Positions 11,590 through 22,798 of a stretch of 64,000 nt of DNA are shown piece after piece (the stretch's first letter is position 1; the number at the start of each line of letters is the position of its first letter). Source of the DNA: Austropuccinia psidii (taxonomy: Eukaryota; Basidiomycota; Pucciniomycetes; Pucciniales; Sphaerophragmiaceae). The notes beneath the pieces were generated by a model, which saw only the letters and a list, made by a program, of their open reading frames with translations, ran no database searches and was not told the DNA's origin. The stretch lies in the NCBI GenBank assembly GCA_023105745.1, contig JALGQZ010000009.1, positions 37,448,359 to 37,512,358 on the forward strand, written 5' to 3'. The translations under genes and the position numbers were made by a program.

Positions 11590-13014
11590 CATGAGCCATT
11601 TCACCTCTTTTTAATGTGATCCACCATATAACCCCAATTAAAACCCATCAAAACCAGGTGTATACTGTCCTGCGCATTATCACACCCTTATTCCCAGATG
11701 CATCCACACTCCCCCATTCTTCTAATTGGGATGAGATTGTATTACCATCCCTGATGTGATAGCCCACTACCTAGCCAATCTCATAATAGCTGTGGCTTTT
11801 CTGCCACATTGTTTTTGCTAACCTCCTTGAGCATTGTGCAGACATACCCACTAGTGTTGTGCTGGATAAGTATAATGAGCAACTGTACTACTGGCCCACA
11901 CTACCTGAATGAGCCCATGAAAATTGGATAGATCAATCCAAAAATTCTCATTTGGGAAAATCAATTTTCCCCCTGTACACCGCTTTTACTAATCTGTTTG
12001 ACTTCAGCCAGTCTGCTTATCAGCTTGAAACCACCATCCCAAAGCATACAACAATGCATCCTTATCAAGATAACATGAGTTTTTGAATCCATTCATGGTG
12101 AAAGTGAGTGCGGAAGAAAACTAGAATGCACCCTGATTTGCAGAGATATTGGCTTCATAGCTAACTTGATCAAAGGATGGAGCCCCCAATGACTTGAAGC
12201 AAGTTTGAATCTTTTGAAATAGCTTATCCACAACATATCATAAGGATTGACCTAGAATGCAGCCAACCAAGCTAAGATTTGCCCCTTGGTTCCACCATTC
12301 ATCTTTTGCACTTTCAATTTTCCCAAGACTTCCATAAAGACCAAATTGTTCATTCTTTGTGCTGCATTTGCGCCACCCAATTGCAAACATAAATCCCTCC
12401 AGTAATGCCCCATTTGTTGCAATCAGATCAGTGAATTTCCTTTCACAAAATAATAATTGTGATAATTCATCCCATTGATTGACCTCTACTTCACTCATTG
12501 TTGTAAATGGTCTGAATTCAACAAGGGCAATGAGTAATCCAGTTGAAGAGAAAATTGCCACACAGTCAAAGTGAATGCGTTTGATCTGATTGACATCCAC
12601 AACCCTCTGAATTTCACTTGGGGTCAGATTTGCTGATACTGGCATTGATATTGGTTCTGTCGGTTTAGTTGAGGAAAAAAACATATTCTTTTGGGTGGTT
12701 TTGGCCTCATTTATCTTTTGGGATGTCTCACTATTCCCAAGTGGGTGAGGGATCACTTTGTGTTGAAGAAGACAAGATATCAGATACTGATTCCTCCCAT
12801 TTGAACCTAAGGACTTTTGAGTCCAGAATGGTGCCCAAAGCCCAATGAGCTTTATTCGGCACACATCTTTGACTTCCCTGTTGGAGCCCACATGGCATTG
12901 GCTTGATCTAAACCGACAAAAGCCAATGTTACTCCATGGGGCCAAATGAGGGTGCCACATGAATGCCGACCCATATATATATCTATATATATATGCTGAG
13001 AATAAGTGAGCCAC
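11590..13014 (-). pseudogene. Tet/JBP-like 2OG-Fe(II) oxygenase relic
   Basis: The gene reads right to left from about 13014. After a poorly conserved N-terminus comes SANLTPSEIQRVVDVNQIKR, then TGLLIALVEFRPF, then a F-x-x-A-I-G-W-R-K block (12364-12378), then LVGCILGQSL before a TAG stop near 12236. Conserved-looking sequence continues past the stop: a SLGAPSFDQV block, an N-G-F-K-N block, LYALGWWFQADK, and WIDLSNFHGLIQVVWAS near 11900. I associate this order with the Tet-like 2OG-Fe(II) oxygenase proteins expanded in rust fungi, by memory of the family. Such enzymes oxidise methylated bases in DNA. The first residue of the expected H-x-D iron motif reads Tyr (12070-12072, Asp at 12064-12066); a later His is at 11875-11877. 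Several stops confirm a dead copy. Confidence 0.62.
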
Positions 13015-13807
13015 TCACACTTTCCTTCTTCACCCCAAGACTTTCCCACAAGCTCCCTTTTATGCTCCTTACCTTTTTCGTGAATGGCATGCTTGAAGTG
13101 GAAAATGAAATGAAACCAAATGATTACTGACTGTTGTGTGAAATATCAATTTCCACTAAATTTGATTTTGGTTGATTAATGCTTTTTAATTGCGGCTAAA
13201 CATGAAAGATTAGATCTGACTTGCACGAATTGGCAATCTCAATTACCTGAACCTGACAAATGCAGTGGATACTGAATTATTCAATTTGATATATTAATAT
13301 TCCCATTCAATGAGGTTCAAATCCAACCGTGTGGAATATTGCAAGCACAGGCAAATGCAATATGCACTCCACTGAGGATCCCTCATCATCCTAGTCATCT
13401 ATGAAAGAACCAGTGCCTTTTGGCCAATTATGAGCTGGTGGGAAGTGATAAAACCCAGTTCCTGTTATGCCCCTGCATGTGCTAATTGCAGGAACAACTG
13501 CCTGACTCAGTTTGCATCTTGTCAGAGTATTTTCAATGGTGTATGGAGGCATGCCTCTGTACAAAGGCAGTTATTATTGGTATTCATACTGTGGCATCTG
13601 GGCAGTAGTAGGATAGGTATTAACAATTAATAAATTCATAAATGACTTTGCAAAATTAAATTACAATCTATCTGGTACAAAGCTAATCTAAAATGGGTCA
13701 ATCCTGGTTGTAAGCTTAGCTGACCTGGGTACAGTCAATTTGACCTCATCACTTGGACCAAGACCCCACTTCTCCACCCAGGCATCACCAAATTCTAATA
13801 CCAAGCA
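13015..13807. other. Spacer upstream of the Tet-like gene
   Basis: A tract of TA repeats at 12970-12993 precedes this region. I find no recognisable gene here. The small plus-strand frame at 13430-13630 lacks any familiar motif. The TET-like gene's 5' exon or promoter may lie here. Confidence 0.35.
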
Positions 13808-15890
13808 TCATGAAAATTCAAATCTAAGAGGTACAGTGGGGCTAAAATACTCTGATGAGAAGAAACTCTTATTCAGTAAATTACATATATACTTATTAGT
13901 ACGTAGCCACACCAGCTCTACTAGATTTTTACCCTCCAAAAGTATTTTGGAAATGTCAATGAGTGATAAAGCCCCTTTAACTGAGCTTTTTCTCCAGTCA
14001 TCTGAGCATAACATCAAACCAAAAACCCCTGCCACACAGAAAGCCACTAATATACCATAGCAAATTCGATTTATTCTGAGATTCTTGTGACACATCAAAA
14101 GATCTTTGATGGCCTCATTCTTTTTCAAGCTTGTGAGTTTGCCTTTAATGCCATTGACCTCAACCTTTTTATGTGCACATACCATGTTGTACGCAATCAT
14201 CAAATGGATAACTGTATCCATTAGATCCTCCAGGTTCTTGTGCAGCTTTGTCAATATCTCATTTTCAGCCCCGCCACCTTCAATGCTAAGTTGTGTTGCA
14301 TGTTTCTTTGGTTTACTCAAGCAGGAGGCAAGGTATTAAACTGCTCCCAATTTGACTCCAAGAGGATCAGTCAAATTTGATGTTGGTGCGACATATGGTT
14401 TGGGTGCAATCACATTGTGTGAGACTAAACTAATGGATTTAAACATAACATTTGCTCAAAAATGTTTAATTGGATTTGAGGGGTAAAGAAGGATCTGAAA
14501 CATTTTGAAGAAGGATTGTTCAGATTTTGGGAGATTATCTGGAGGTTTAGCTGATTCCTTCATAAATTTGAGATTCCAAATGTTGTTATTAAAAAGCGCT
14601 TCTGTTTCTGTTGGCTTAAAAAAATCTAACCCTGTATATTGCAATTTATATCACGAGTCAACAGGAAATCATCATGCATAATGCACAAAGATAAAACTCA
14701 CCTGCAATCTCAAGCTCCTCAAGCCAGGCCAACATTTTAAGCTCTTGGTTACTGATCACCTTAATACCAATGGGCAGGAATTTATCAGCATCATTTGTTG
14801 GTAAATTGTCCCATCAATTTTTGTAAATACTATTGATATTATCAAGACCCCTTTTCCATGATTCTTGAGTAATATTGGAATGATAATTCAAAATGTATCC
14901 AAACTCTTCAATACGGGATAAAAATATTCCTTGAAAATTAGCAGAGGATGACACTTTGGGACCAGGGTCAGGCATTATATAAGTCATATCTTGTCTCATT
15001 GTATCATGTTTAATTGTCTCCCTTTCTTGAAAAGCTTGAATATTTCAAGGAGAGGTGGGAGGGGTTTCATCATGGATTGTTTCATTGTGTATGGGGGGGC
15101 TTTCAGTATGCGGAGGTTCATTATCAATATGGTTCACTTCAACATTGATCCCAGGCATCTTTTGTGGCTTCAAAGGTACAGCATTTTTTGTTGGTTTTTT
15201 TGGTGGCATTTATATTTGGTTTTTTCCTAATCCTTTTCCTCAAACTCCAATTACCACTTGAGATCCTTCAGGTAGAGATTCTCCCACCTCCACACCTGCC
15301 CATATATTGTAAGCAGCCATTTTAACGTTTTTGTATTGAATTAGTAATGGACTTACGGTTCAAATCCATTTTGAGGAGGCTCATTGCTTCAGAAATCTTT
15401 TGAGGCACATAATCAGGAATTTTACTATCATTTTGAATTTTTTCAAGCCTTGGGATTGTTTTAGCAATGTTTGAGACAAATTGACCCTTGGATATAATTT
15501 CAACCTCCCCACTGAAAAGTACGTCATCTTGCCCAGCATCTTCTGTCGGTGCACAAGGTTCAACAGTCTTTTCCTTCTCATAGCTTTTAAAATTTGGTTT
15601 CTGAGAGCTTGGAGGCTGAGCTGAAAGAAAGGCTATGACAAAAGTATCAGGTTTGGAGAGACTAAAAATACTCAAGATAAATCTATGCTCACATTCCGGA
15701 AGAACTGGTGGATCTGGATTACTTTCATGTGCCAGGCTCTCTACTTCAATGCCTAATTCATGACTACTGACTATATCAGAGATTTAACTTCCACTATCTG
15801 GGGCTGAAGTTTGTAGTTCATTGAACACAGTTGGATTTCTTGGGGTTTGGGGAAGTGGTTGGGGTATAGCGGAGGTACTTTATTGAGTAA
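13808..15890 (-). pseudogene. Unrecognised multi-exon gene of the TIR transposon
   Basis: It reads right to left. A Pro/Ser/acidic exon runs from about 15890 to 15357 with one in-frame TAA near 15785, ending at a GTAAGT donor (15351-15356). A second exon spans about 15290-14702 with an in-frame stop near 14814 and ends at a GTGAGT donor. A 70-bp intron (14632-14701, GT...AG) leads to an exon starting GLDFFKPTETE. A last frame at 13808-14320 is Lys-rich, then has one hydrophobic stretch (YGILVAFCVAGVFGLMLC) that could be a membrane helix. Intron sizes and splice sites fit a fungal gene. I do not recognise the protein and give it no function. Confidence 0.45.
14632..14701 (-). other. Predicted 70-bp intron in the unrecognised multi-exon gene
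   Basis: On the minus strand the donor is GCAG/GTGAGT and the acceptor is ATATACAG/GG. Open frames on both sides connect across it. Confidence 0.55.
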
Positions 15891-17120
15891 AGAGATAGTG
15901 ACAAGTTGATGGATGACTTGATTGAAATTCTTTGATTAAAAAGATCAAATTGACAAATAAGGGCGGGAGTTCTGAAAGTGGTTGAACTAAGATAATCTTA
16001 AGATATTAATTATTGATTCCTTCTTAGGTAATATCAATATTGGAGAATTTTGGAAAGTTTGAAAAAACTTAAATATCAATTTAAATCAGTTCAATAGTTG
16101 GTGAATTTTCTAGAAAAAAAGACATTTTAGAACCACAAGCTGACCAAAAGAAACCTGCCCATTGATGGCCTTGGAACCTTCCATCAATATCTATTGAGCT
16201 TTTTGTATTGCATTTGCAAAATATGATTTGTTGGGAAATTCAAGGAGGTGATGTGTTGCAGATTATTTCATATCATTCAAATGAAATCACTTCCCTGTGA
16301 GAAGTTGAATAAAGTTGATTAGTGAGAAACCTACTAAAGTCAACTTTTGAACTATTCAATGCTCATGAGGTAAGGACTAAGAAAAGTGTTCCACTTGAAT
16401 GATATGAAATAAAATGGTTTTGTTGAAAAAACAGAAGATACAATTTGGGTATTAAATGGTCCACTTATTAGGTTTAAATTTGTGAGCCTCATGATTTAAG
16501 CCCTAACCACAACATTGTGAATATACCTACCAATTTCCCCCCAGAACCTGTTGGCAGAGATGGCCACTCAGCATATCTCCCTGATTGCGTTCATCATGTA
16601 TGCCAACAAGCCACCTTACCCTATGAATCTAGTACCTGAGCATAAGGATGGTAAGCGGCGGAGAGAGGATTAGGCGTAAGGGGGGTTGAGGGTGGTGTCA
16701 GAGGCATATCTTGAGGGCCCCTGGGGAGCATAAAAATTGGAAGTGGCGGAGATGGGGGGGCAGTATTGGAGTCTCATCTCGAGGGGGGTATGGGGGCGTA
16801 AGCATGCTAAGCGTCAGAGAGGATTAGGTGGGTATGCAGAAGCCAATTCAAGTGTGAGAGTAGGCATTGTAAAGGGGTGAGATGACCAGGCGATGGGGCA
16901 TAAGTCTTCTCATGCCAAACTGCTGGGTAGAACCATGAGGTGTAATTACCCAAAAATTGCGAATAGTGTTGAAATGGGTTTGCGCTTTGAGTGAAATTCT
17001 CATGTGACACATGTGATGATTGACATTGTCTTGACACAGACTTGATGTGAACCACTGAATCCAGTGACTATAAAGTGACACTAATGCAACTGAAGCAAGA
17101 TTTTATACTGACCGTGGTGC
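15891..17120. other. Right subterminal region of the TIR transposon with a G-rich island
   Basis: It is mostly AT-rich. From about 16645 to 16835 it becomes markedly G-rich, with several runs of four to seven G and a repeated AAGCG-x-C-x-GAGAG-x-GATTAGG motif (16652 and 16809). A short coding-looking stretch at about 16549-16650 lies between a CCCCCAG acceptor-like site and a GGTAAG donor-like site and may be one exon; I do not recognise it. A TTGATGTGAA motif near 17041 mirrors the left subterminal sequence. Confidence 0.45.
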
Positions 17121-17166
17121 GACGTGAAGTCAATTGCCAATGATTGACACAAGATTCTCCCTGGTG
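17121..17166 (-). repeat. Right terminal inverted repeat of the TIR transposon
   Basis: Its complement begins CACCAGGGAGAATCT and pairs with 2732-2777 at 37 of 46 positions. It is followed by TTT (17167-17169), the copy of the target duplication. Confidence 0.85.
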
Positions 17167-17169
17167 TTT

Positions 17170-18849
17170 CAATCCTGCGCTATTGAAATTTAAATTGGTT
17201 TGAAGCCATTGTATTGCTTTAACATAAATAAAAGGGAAAAGTTCAAGAAAAAAGGTGGGAGGAAGAAAAAGAGGAAAAAAGAGCCAGGGTACCCAACTTT
17301 TGGAATCTAAAAGAGCCAAAGGAATTTTTTCCTCCTTTATTGAAGGATTTCAAACCTCATTTCAACTTTATAATGAAACTTCAATTGAATATTAAAGGTT
17401 AAAATGGGTTTTTTCCCGTTTGGAAAGGAATTACAAGCTGCCAGAGGGTAAATCCCAATATGAAGGCTTGTAATCAACGCTTTAAGAACTTACAAAGCTT
17501 AAATAATCTCAAAATTAAAGGTAACAGCATTGAAACCTTATCAAAAGCTAAGGTTTATCATGTATTTCTATTTTTACAAGGAAAAATAGCAATAACTTCA
17601 AAATTAATAGAAATTCCAATTATCAATATATTTACTTCAAAATTTCAAAAATATTAGACATTGATTTTATCTGTGTATAAATAAAGCTTCAAGTATTTTT
17701 TATCAGTAAGAATATTTGGTATTTAGCCTTGAAAGGAAATTTATTAATTATTCTTAAAGAAAATTAAGATTGCTTTAAAAATTAATTGAAAATCTCATTT
17801 GAAAGGTTTTTTCTGAAAATTTTATTTTAAACTTTCTAATGTGATTAAATTTAATTTAATTTAAATAACATATTTCTATATTAAAACTCAAATTTGGAAT
17901 AAAGTTATTTGGAGTTAAGAATAACACTGGTAACTTTAAATTGAAATTGCAAGAAAATTACCTTAGTCTAAGAGCCTTATTTTTAAGAATGGTTTTTCAG
18001 TTTTGATCTGAGAACTCCATATATATCAATTATTTGTCATTAATGCTTCTATCAAGGCATAAAAGAACCCTTTACATCATTTTTTGTACATCATCATCAT
18101 TAAATCAATCAGAAATTTTGAAACAGGTATCATTTTATTCTATAAAAAATCTTATATTATTATGATAATTCTTAGGTTATTATTATTCTTTATAAATAAT
18201 AAATAAACAGCTGAAATAATATAATTTAGATTATATTTTTTTAATAACCAATAACCTAACTTGTTCTATAATATGGTTGTCTTGATTTTTTTATTAAAAC
18301 CACAAATTTCCTCTAAAGCATCTTGAATCTTATTTTAGAATTAAAAAGTTGCTTTATTCATCTAAGATATTAAGTTTTGGCATTTCTTCAGCTTATGAAA
18401 ATTACTTAATACTATAAATGTTGTTTTTTGACTTATATTATTAAATAAATATTATGAGTAAGTTTCCTTTGAGTTTCCATATCTTTTTTATATATTATTA
18501 TTTTTTTATATAGAATAACTCTATAAGATCTATCTCTGTACAGTGTGTGTGAGATCCCTTTTAAAAAATATATTCATATTATTTATAAGTGGTTAAATAT
18601 CATCATTTTACACATATAATTGTCTCATTAAGATATTCTATATTCATTTTTATCATAAATGTGAGTGACTATAATAATAATTTATTATAATTTTGAAGAA
18701 TTTATTATTGTCAAATTATTTAATAATAATTAATTATTCCTGTTTTATATAGTTATTTTGAATAAGTATCTTATATTTTCTACTGAGGAAAGTCATAGTA
18801 CTCTTGAGATTTGCTACTCTTATCAAGGGTTTGATAGAGAAACCTTACA
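17170..18849 (+). repeat. Left LTR of element D, second part
   Basis: It continues the LTR after the TIR transposon. It is colinear with the right LTR from about 62935: AATCCTGC, an AATAAAAGGGAAAA block, a GAGCCAGGGTACC-like block and a CTTCAATTGAATATTAAA block. It ends TTACA at 18849. A possible TATA box (GCATAAAAG) lies near 18057. Together with 2303-2731 the LTR is about 2.1 kb. Confidence 0.82.
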
Positions 18850-19616
18850 TTTAGGGCCTGGAAGTTATTTTAACCAGTTTTTGGGACATGAATCATATTC
18901 TAGACCTTACCTTACAATATTTTGATCTAAAGTTGCCATATTTACTTATATTTAGCTTTTTTGGAAATTGTCCCTCATAAATAATCTTTATGATATTAAT
19001 AAAGTTATTTTCCTTAAGAATGCTGTTTGAAAAAATATACTATGGAGTGATTTGGAATAAGTTTCTATTTTCTAACTAGTGAATTTTGTAAGTCACAGAA
19101 TGGAAATTTATTGTTTGAGTTACTCTAGTATCAAGTGGATAATTATAAAATTTTGATTAATAAGTTTTTCAATTGAATAATTCTTATTTATTGAAGAAAA
19201 TAAGAAATAAATACAAAATATCTACTTGAAAACATTTTTTTTAATATTGAGAAAAATTCCCACAAAACACTTTAAAACAGTGTTATTCAATAACATGGGT
19301 TATTGAGTTATTTTTCTTATTATTTCTTGTCAATAAATGATCTTATATATTTTTACTCTAGTGTGATTTATAAGAGAAAGATCTTTTGACTACAGAATTC
19401 AGAGTCAAGTGTGGAAATTAAAACCATCACAAGACAAAAGGGTTTACTAAAAAAGAACTGTTTAAAGGTCCAGAAGGTTAATTTAAGAAATTCATCAGTT
19501 AAATTTTCTTTAAATTGACATAAATCTATTCTTACTAGGAGTAAAAGTAACTACTCAATTCACTCAGATGGATCTGGAAATGGAAATTAAATTCTTAAAT
19601 CCAAAGAAACAAGAAT
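18850..19616 (+). other. Primer site and 5' leader of element D, decayed
   Basis: Directly after the LTR the sequence TTTAGGGCCTGGAAGTT matches by position and sequence the GGGGGCC-type primer sites of elements A (22575) and B (25442), with changes. The rest to the gag ATG at 19617 is AT-rich leader without a gene. Confidence 0.6.
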
Positions 19617-20743
19617 ATGGAGGATACCAGAACTTTTACCAGCTCCCAAAGGTTCTCCAGAACCTCTGAAACTATTCTTGAGAGTACAGAAGCTGGCATT
19701 ACTTATATTCTTTTTTTAAGATCTGAAAAACTTCCAGGAAACAGAAGTGGAGGTATAAAAGTCTCAGTACAAGAACTGGTTTATGGAAGCAAAACAGAAG
19801 GAGTGGGAAATTCTGCCCAGCTTGTGGATAGGAAAAATGAACTACTAACTTAAAGAAAAAAAATATTTGTTTCAGAAAAGGAACAAGAACTTCTGAAATG
19901 TTGGAAACCAATGTCTTGCAAACAAAATTTCTAAAAGATAAAAGCTTGGCTGAAAAACCAAAGCATATTATCAGGGTATCAGAAGAAGGAAAAAGCTCCA
20001 ATGAAAGCTCCCCAAGCCTCCACAAGTGCCAAAAAAAGACAAGAAAACCCCAAAGCCCAACCAGAAAGTCAAGAAAAAGGGAATTTCTAGTAGAACAAAC
20101 TGTAACATTAGAGCTACATAATTACAAAGAAAAAAAGGACAGCAATGGAAGATGTGTTCAAGATGGCAAGAAATTTGATGGAATTCAAAAAAAGGAGGAG
20201 GAAAAAATGAATCAATCCTTCCCAAAGAAATAGATTTTGCAAAGCTTATATCTTACTTTGAAACTTGTCATAAATTTGTTTAACAAGGCTTAAGAATTTT
20301 GAATATATCCAACAAAAGTCGGGTAGAGAAATTTTAAAAGTGAAAGAGTCACAAAAGACCATTGTGGGTCTATAAAATGTAAATAAAGACAATATTTTGT
20401 CTTTGACACATATTTGTGAAAGGCTAGAATCCAAAGTTACATTGCTTAATCAGAAAGATAATAACTTTCTTTCTTTTATTAATAAAAAGTTAAAAGAATT
20501 AAGAATACAAGTTAAAACCTTGGAAAATTTAACTGGGAAAAATGCAGCTCTTTTCCAAGAATAATTGAAAAAGGGATAAAGCAAGAATTGAATTGAAAGA
20601 AGATATCAAATCAAGTATTGACAATATCTCAATAAAAATGATTTAACAAGACAGTCTACACCAGTTCTAGACAGAAATGTGTTGAACTTGAATAATAATG
20701 AATTACATCATTATAAAATTTCAGGGAATGCAGGGGTGGAAAC
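19617..20743 (+). pseudogene. gag: Element D gag, N-terminal part
   Basis: It opens with ATG and MEDTRTFTSSQRFS, an N-terminus I know from the gag polyproteins of this rust gypsy family. An open frame reaches 19853; a second frame at 19898-20233 continues in family style (a KPKHIIRVSEEGK block, then a VQDGKKFDGIQKK block). After that only stop-riddled but still alignable helix-forming sequence remains, up to a NVLNLNNNELHH-like block at 20680-20715. Element A then interrupts it at 20744 and the frame resumes in phase at 43832. This is the structural protein of the particle; the copy is non-functional. Confidence 0.75.
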
Positions 20744-22574
20744 TGTGAGCCTTAGAGGTAATTTCATATACCCAAAAGACCACAAATACAAAATTAACAT
20801 ATTAATATAAATAAAATAAATTTATTTATATTATTAAAAGAAAAATCAAAATATGAATATAAAATTATATTCAAAATGCAAAAAATATAATAACAATTTA
20901 AAAATAAAATTACATCAAATCTTGAAATTATAAAATTACATTTATACTTGAAAAAATTAAGTAAAAATGAAATTTTAACAAAATTGTGAAAAAATAAATA
21001 AATTTGGAAAAAAGTTAAATAAGACTTATTATAACCTTTTATCCAATAAATAAACATATAAAATTTATTTCACCATTGGATTCCTCATAAAAAATCAGGT
21101 GGGGTCACCTCTGAGTGAAATTCTTGTAACTCAACTCTAAATAAGCTTAAATTAAGTTTTTAGTATTTTCAATACAAAAGTTGAAAATCCTCAAAACCTC
21201 AATTTAATTCACACCACATGTGGTGTTAACAATCAATTTTTGTGTTAAAATTGAGGTGTTGTGTTTAGTTTAGAAGTTATGAGGAATTGAAGTATTTTCA
21301 ATTGAATTCAATTGAAATGTCAAAATGTGCGCGTGTATTACATAAGTGAACTTTGATTTACATATGAGGTGTCAATTATTACTGTATTGTACTGTACAAT
21401 TGAATTGAATTACATCTGTAAATTATAAGTATAATACATGATGAGGAATTAAAGGAAAAATAAATTGGAAAGATTAAATTTGGGGGGGAAAAGGAACTCC
21501 AGCTCTAAGGGGGAGCTAGACCCCCAAAATCCTTGCTGACAGGTGTGAGATGTCAAAATTCACGCAAAAGTTCATCACTTTTGGCCTGGAATTGAGTTAC
21601 AGGGTCTGTGGACTCAATTGATGATGAGGTTTTGATACCAACTGGGGTAGTTTTAGCTGTTTCCAAGAGGGTAAAACTACCCTTAAGATAAAACAATCAT
21701 AATAACAACAGTTTTAACTGGTTTCTACGCTTCTGACACACATTCTGACGTGTTTTGAAGGCTCTAGGCCTGGTATTGCTATAGTAATGGCTGATTTAAG
21801 GGTCTAAAATGGCTAAAAATGGCTTAAACCAGCCTTTTTTGGTCTAAACCAGGGTTCAATGATGCCATAATTGGCTTTTCTGTTGTCAGACTGTTTTTCA
21901 CGACTGACAAGAGTAAAATTTACTTTTGGAGTAAGAGAATTGATGGCTATAAAAGAATGTCTTCTTTGCCCCACTTTTCTCTTCATGTTAGAATCTTTTC
22001 CTTTTATTAATTAGTTTAAACACTGTTAAACCAATCAATCAAAGATTCCAACCACCATTTTCAAATCATTCTAATCCTTTTAACCACGTGGAAAAATCAT
22101 TATAATCATTGTTTGTAACTCTTATAATCATTTTTACCCCTGAACCACCCCAAAAGTGAATTAAAGCATCTTTCATCACTGTTAACTTTGTCACTTTGTT
22201 TCCAAATTCACTCTGGTCACTTTTGGGCATGTTTTCTCTTTAATATTCTTTTTAAAGACTTTGTTCTTTAATTAATTGCTTGCAGTTCTTTGCTCAATTA
22301 ATTCCAATTGAAATTGCTCTTGAAGAAATTTCTTTTGTAGCCTTAAAATATCTCTTGTAGAGTATTTTTTGGATAAATTTTTATTGTTGGTAAAACAATA
22401 AATTTTTATAATATTATTGTTTTATACTAATAAAGTTATAAACAATAAGATTGGCGTGTTTTCTCTTAAAAATAATATTTCATACTATTTTTAATTGATT
22501 TTTTACCTTATACAAATTTTGAGGACAGGAAAAGTACTTGATTTTTAATCAAAGTTTCATATCCACACCTTACA
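20744..22574 (+). repeat. Left LTR of element A
   Basis: 1831 bp, TG...CA. It contains a 22-bp perfect palindrome at 21296-21317 (half site TTTCAATTGAA), a TGACGTG bZIP-type motif at 21746-21752 and a TATA box at 21948. Confidence 0.93.
21948..21955 (+). promoter_or_regulatory. Probable TATA box of the element A left LTR
   Basis: TATAAAAG, duplicated at 43199-43206 in the right LTR. Transcription should start some 30 bp downstream, which would place the U3/R border near 21980. Confidence 0.55.
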
Positions 22575-22594
22575 TTTGGGGGCCCAGCCGTGAT
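22575..22594 (+). other. Primer-binding site of element A
   Basis: TTTGGGGGCCCAGCCGTGAT directly follows the LTR. The TGG starting at 22577 fits pairing with a tRNA CCA end. I did not identify the tRNA. Element B has TTTTGGGGGCCTGGCCGTTG in the same place. Confidence 0.65.
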
Positions 22595-22798
22595 ATTTTA
22601 CCTGTGACATATTTTTTTTACTCTTTTTAAATCTTTTTTCTTATATTTAAAAATTTAAAAACATATAAAAAATACTTATAATTCAAAAAATCCATAAAAA
22701 ATAACTTTTTTTCATATTATAAGTGAGGCTTATATTTTTATTTCTTTTTTGAAACAACCTTTTTTTACTTAATTAATTGGCTTTTTCATTAATTTTAG

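Larger units (their letters stand above)
2732..17166. mobile_element. TIR DNA transposon of CACTA/tnp2 (Plavaka-like) type carrying a Tet-like oxygenase gene
   Basis: This 14.4 kb unit is bounded by inverted repeats beginning CACCAGGGA (2732-2777 and 17121-17166) and flanked by a 3-bp duplication TTT, as expected for the CACTA/EnSpm class. The interrupted D LTR continues colinearly on both sides. Cargo, left to right: tnp2-type transposase (minus, 4122-8498), an unrecognised Pro/Ser-rich gene (plus, 9461-10675), a minisatellite (11068-11570), a Tet-like 2OG-Fe(II) oxygenase relic (minus, 11590-13014) and another unrecognised gene with introns (minus, 13808-15890). All coding regions contain stops or frameshifts, so this copy cannot move by itself. 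Tet/JBP-like oxygenase genes riding on large fungal DNA transposons are a published theme; this appears to be one such case. The family assignment is mine and not searched. Confidence 0.75.
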
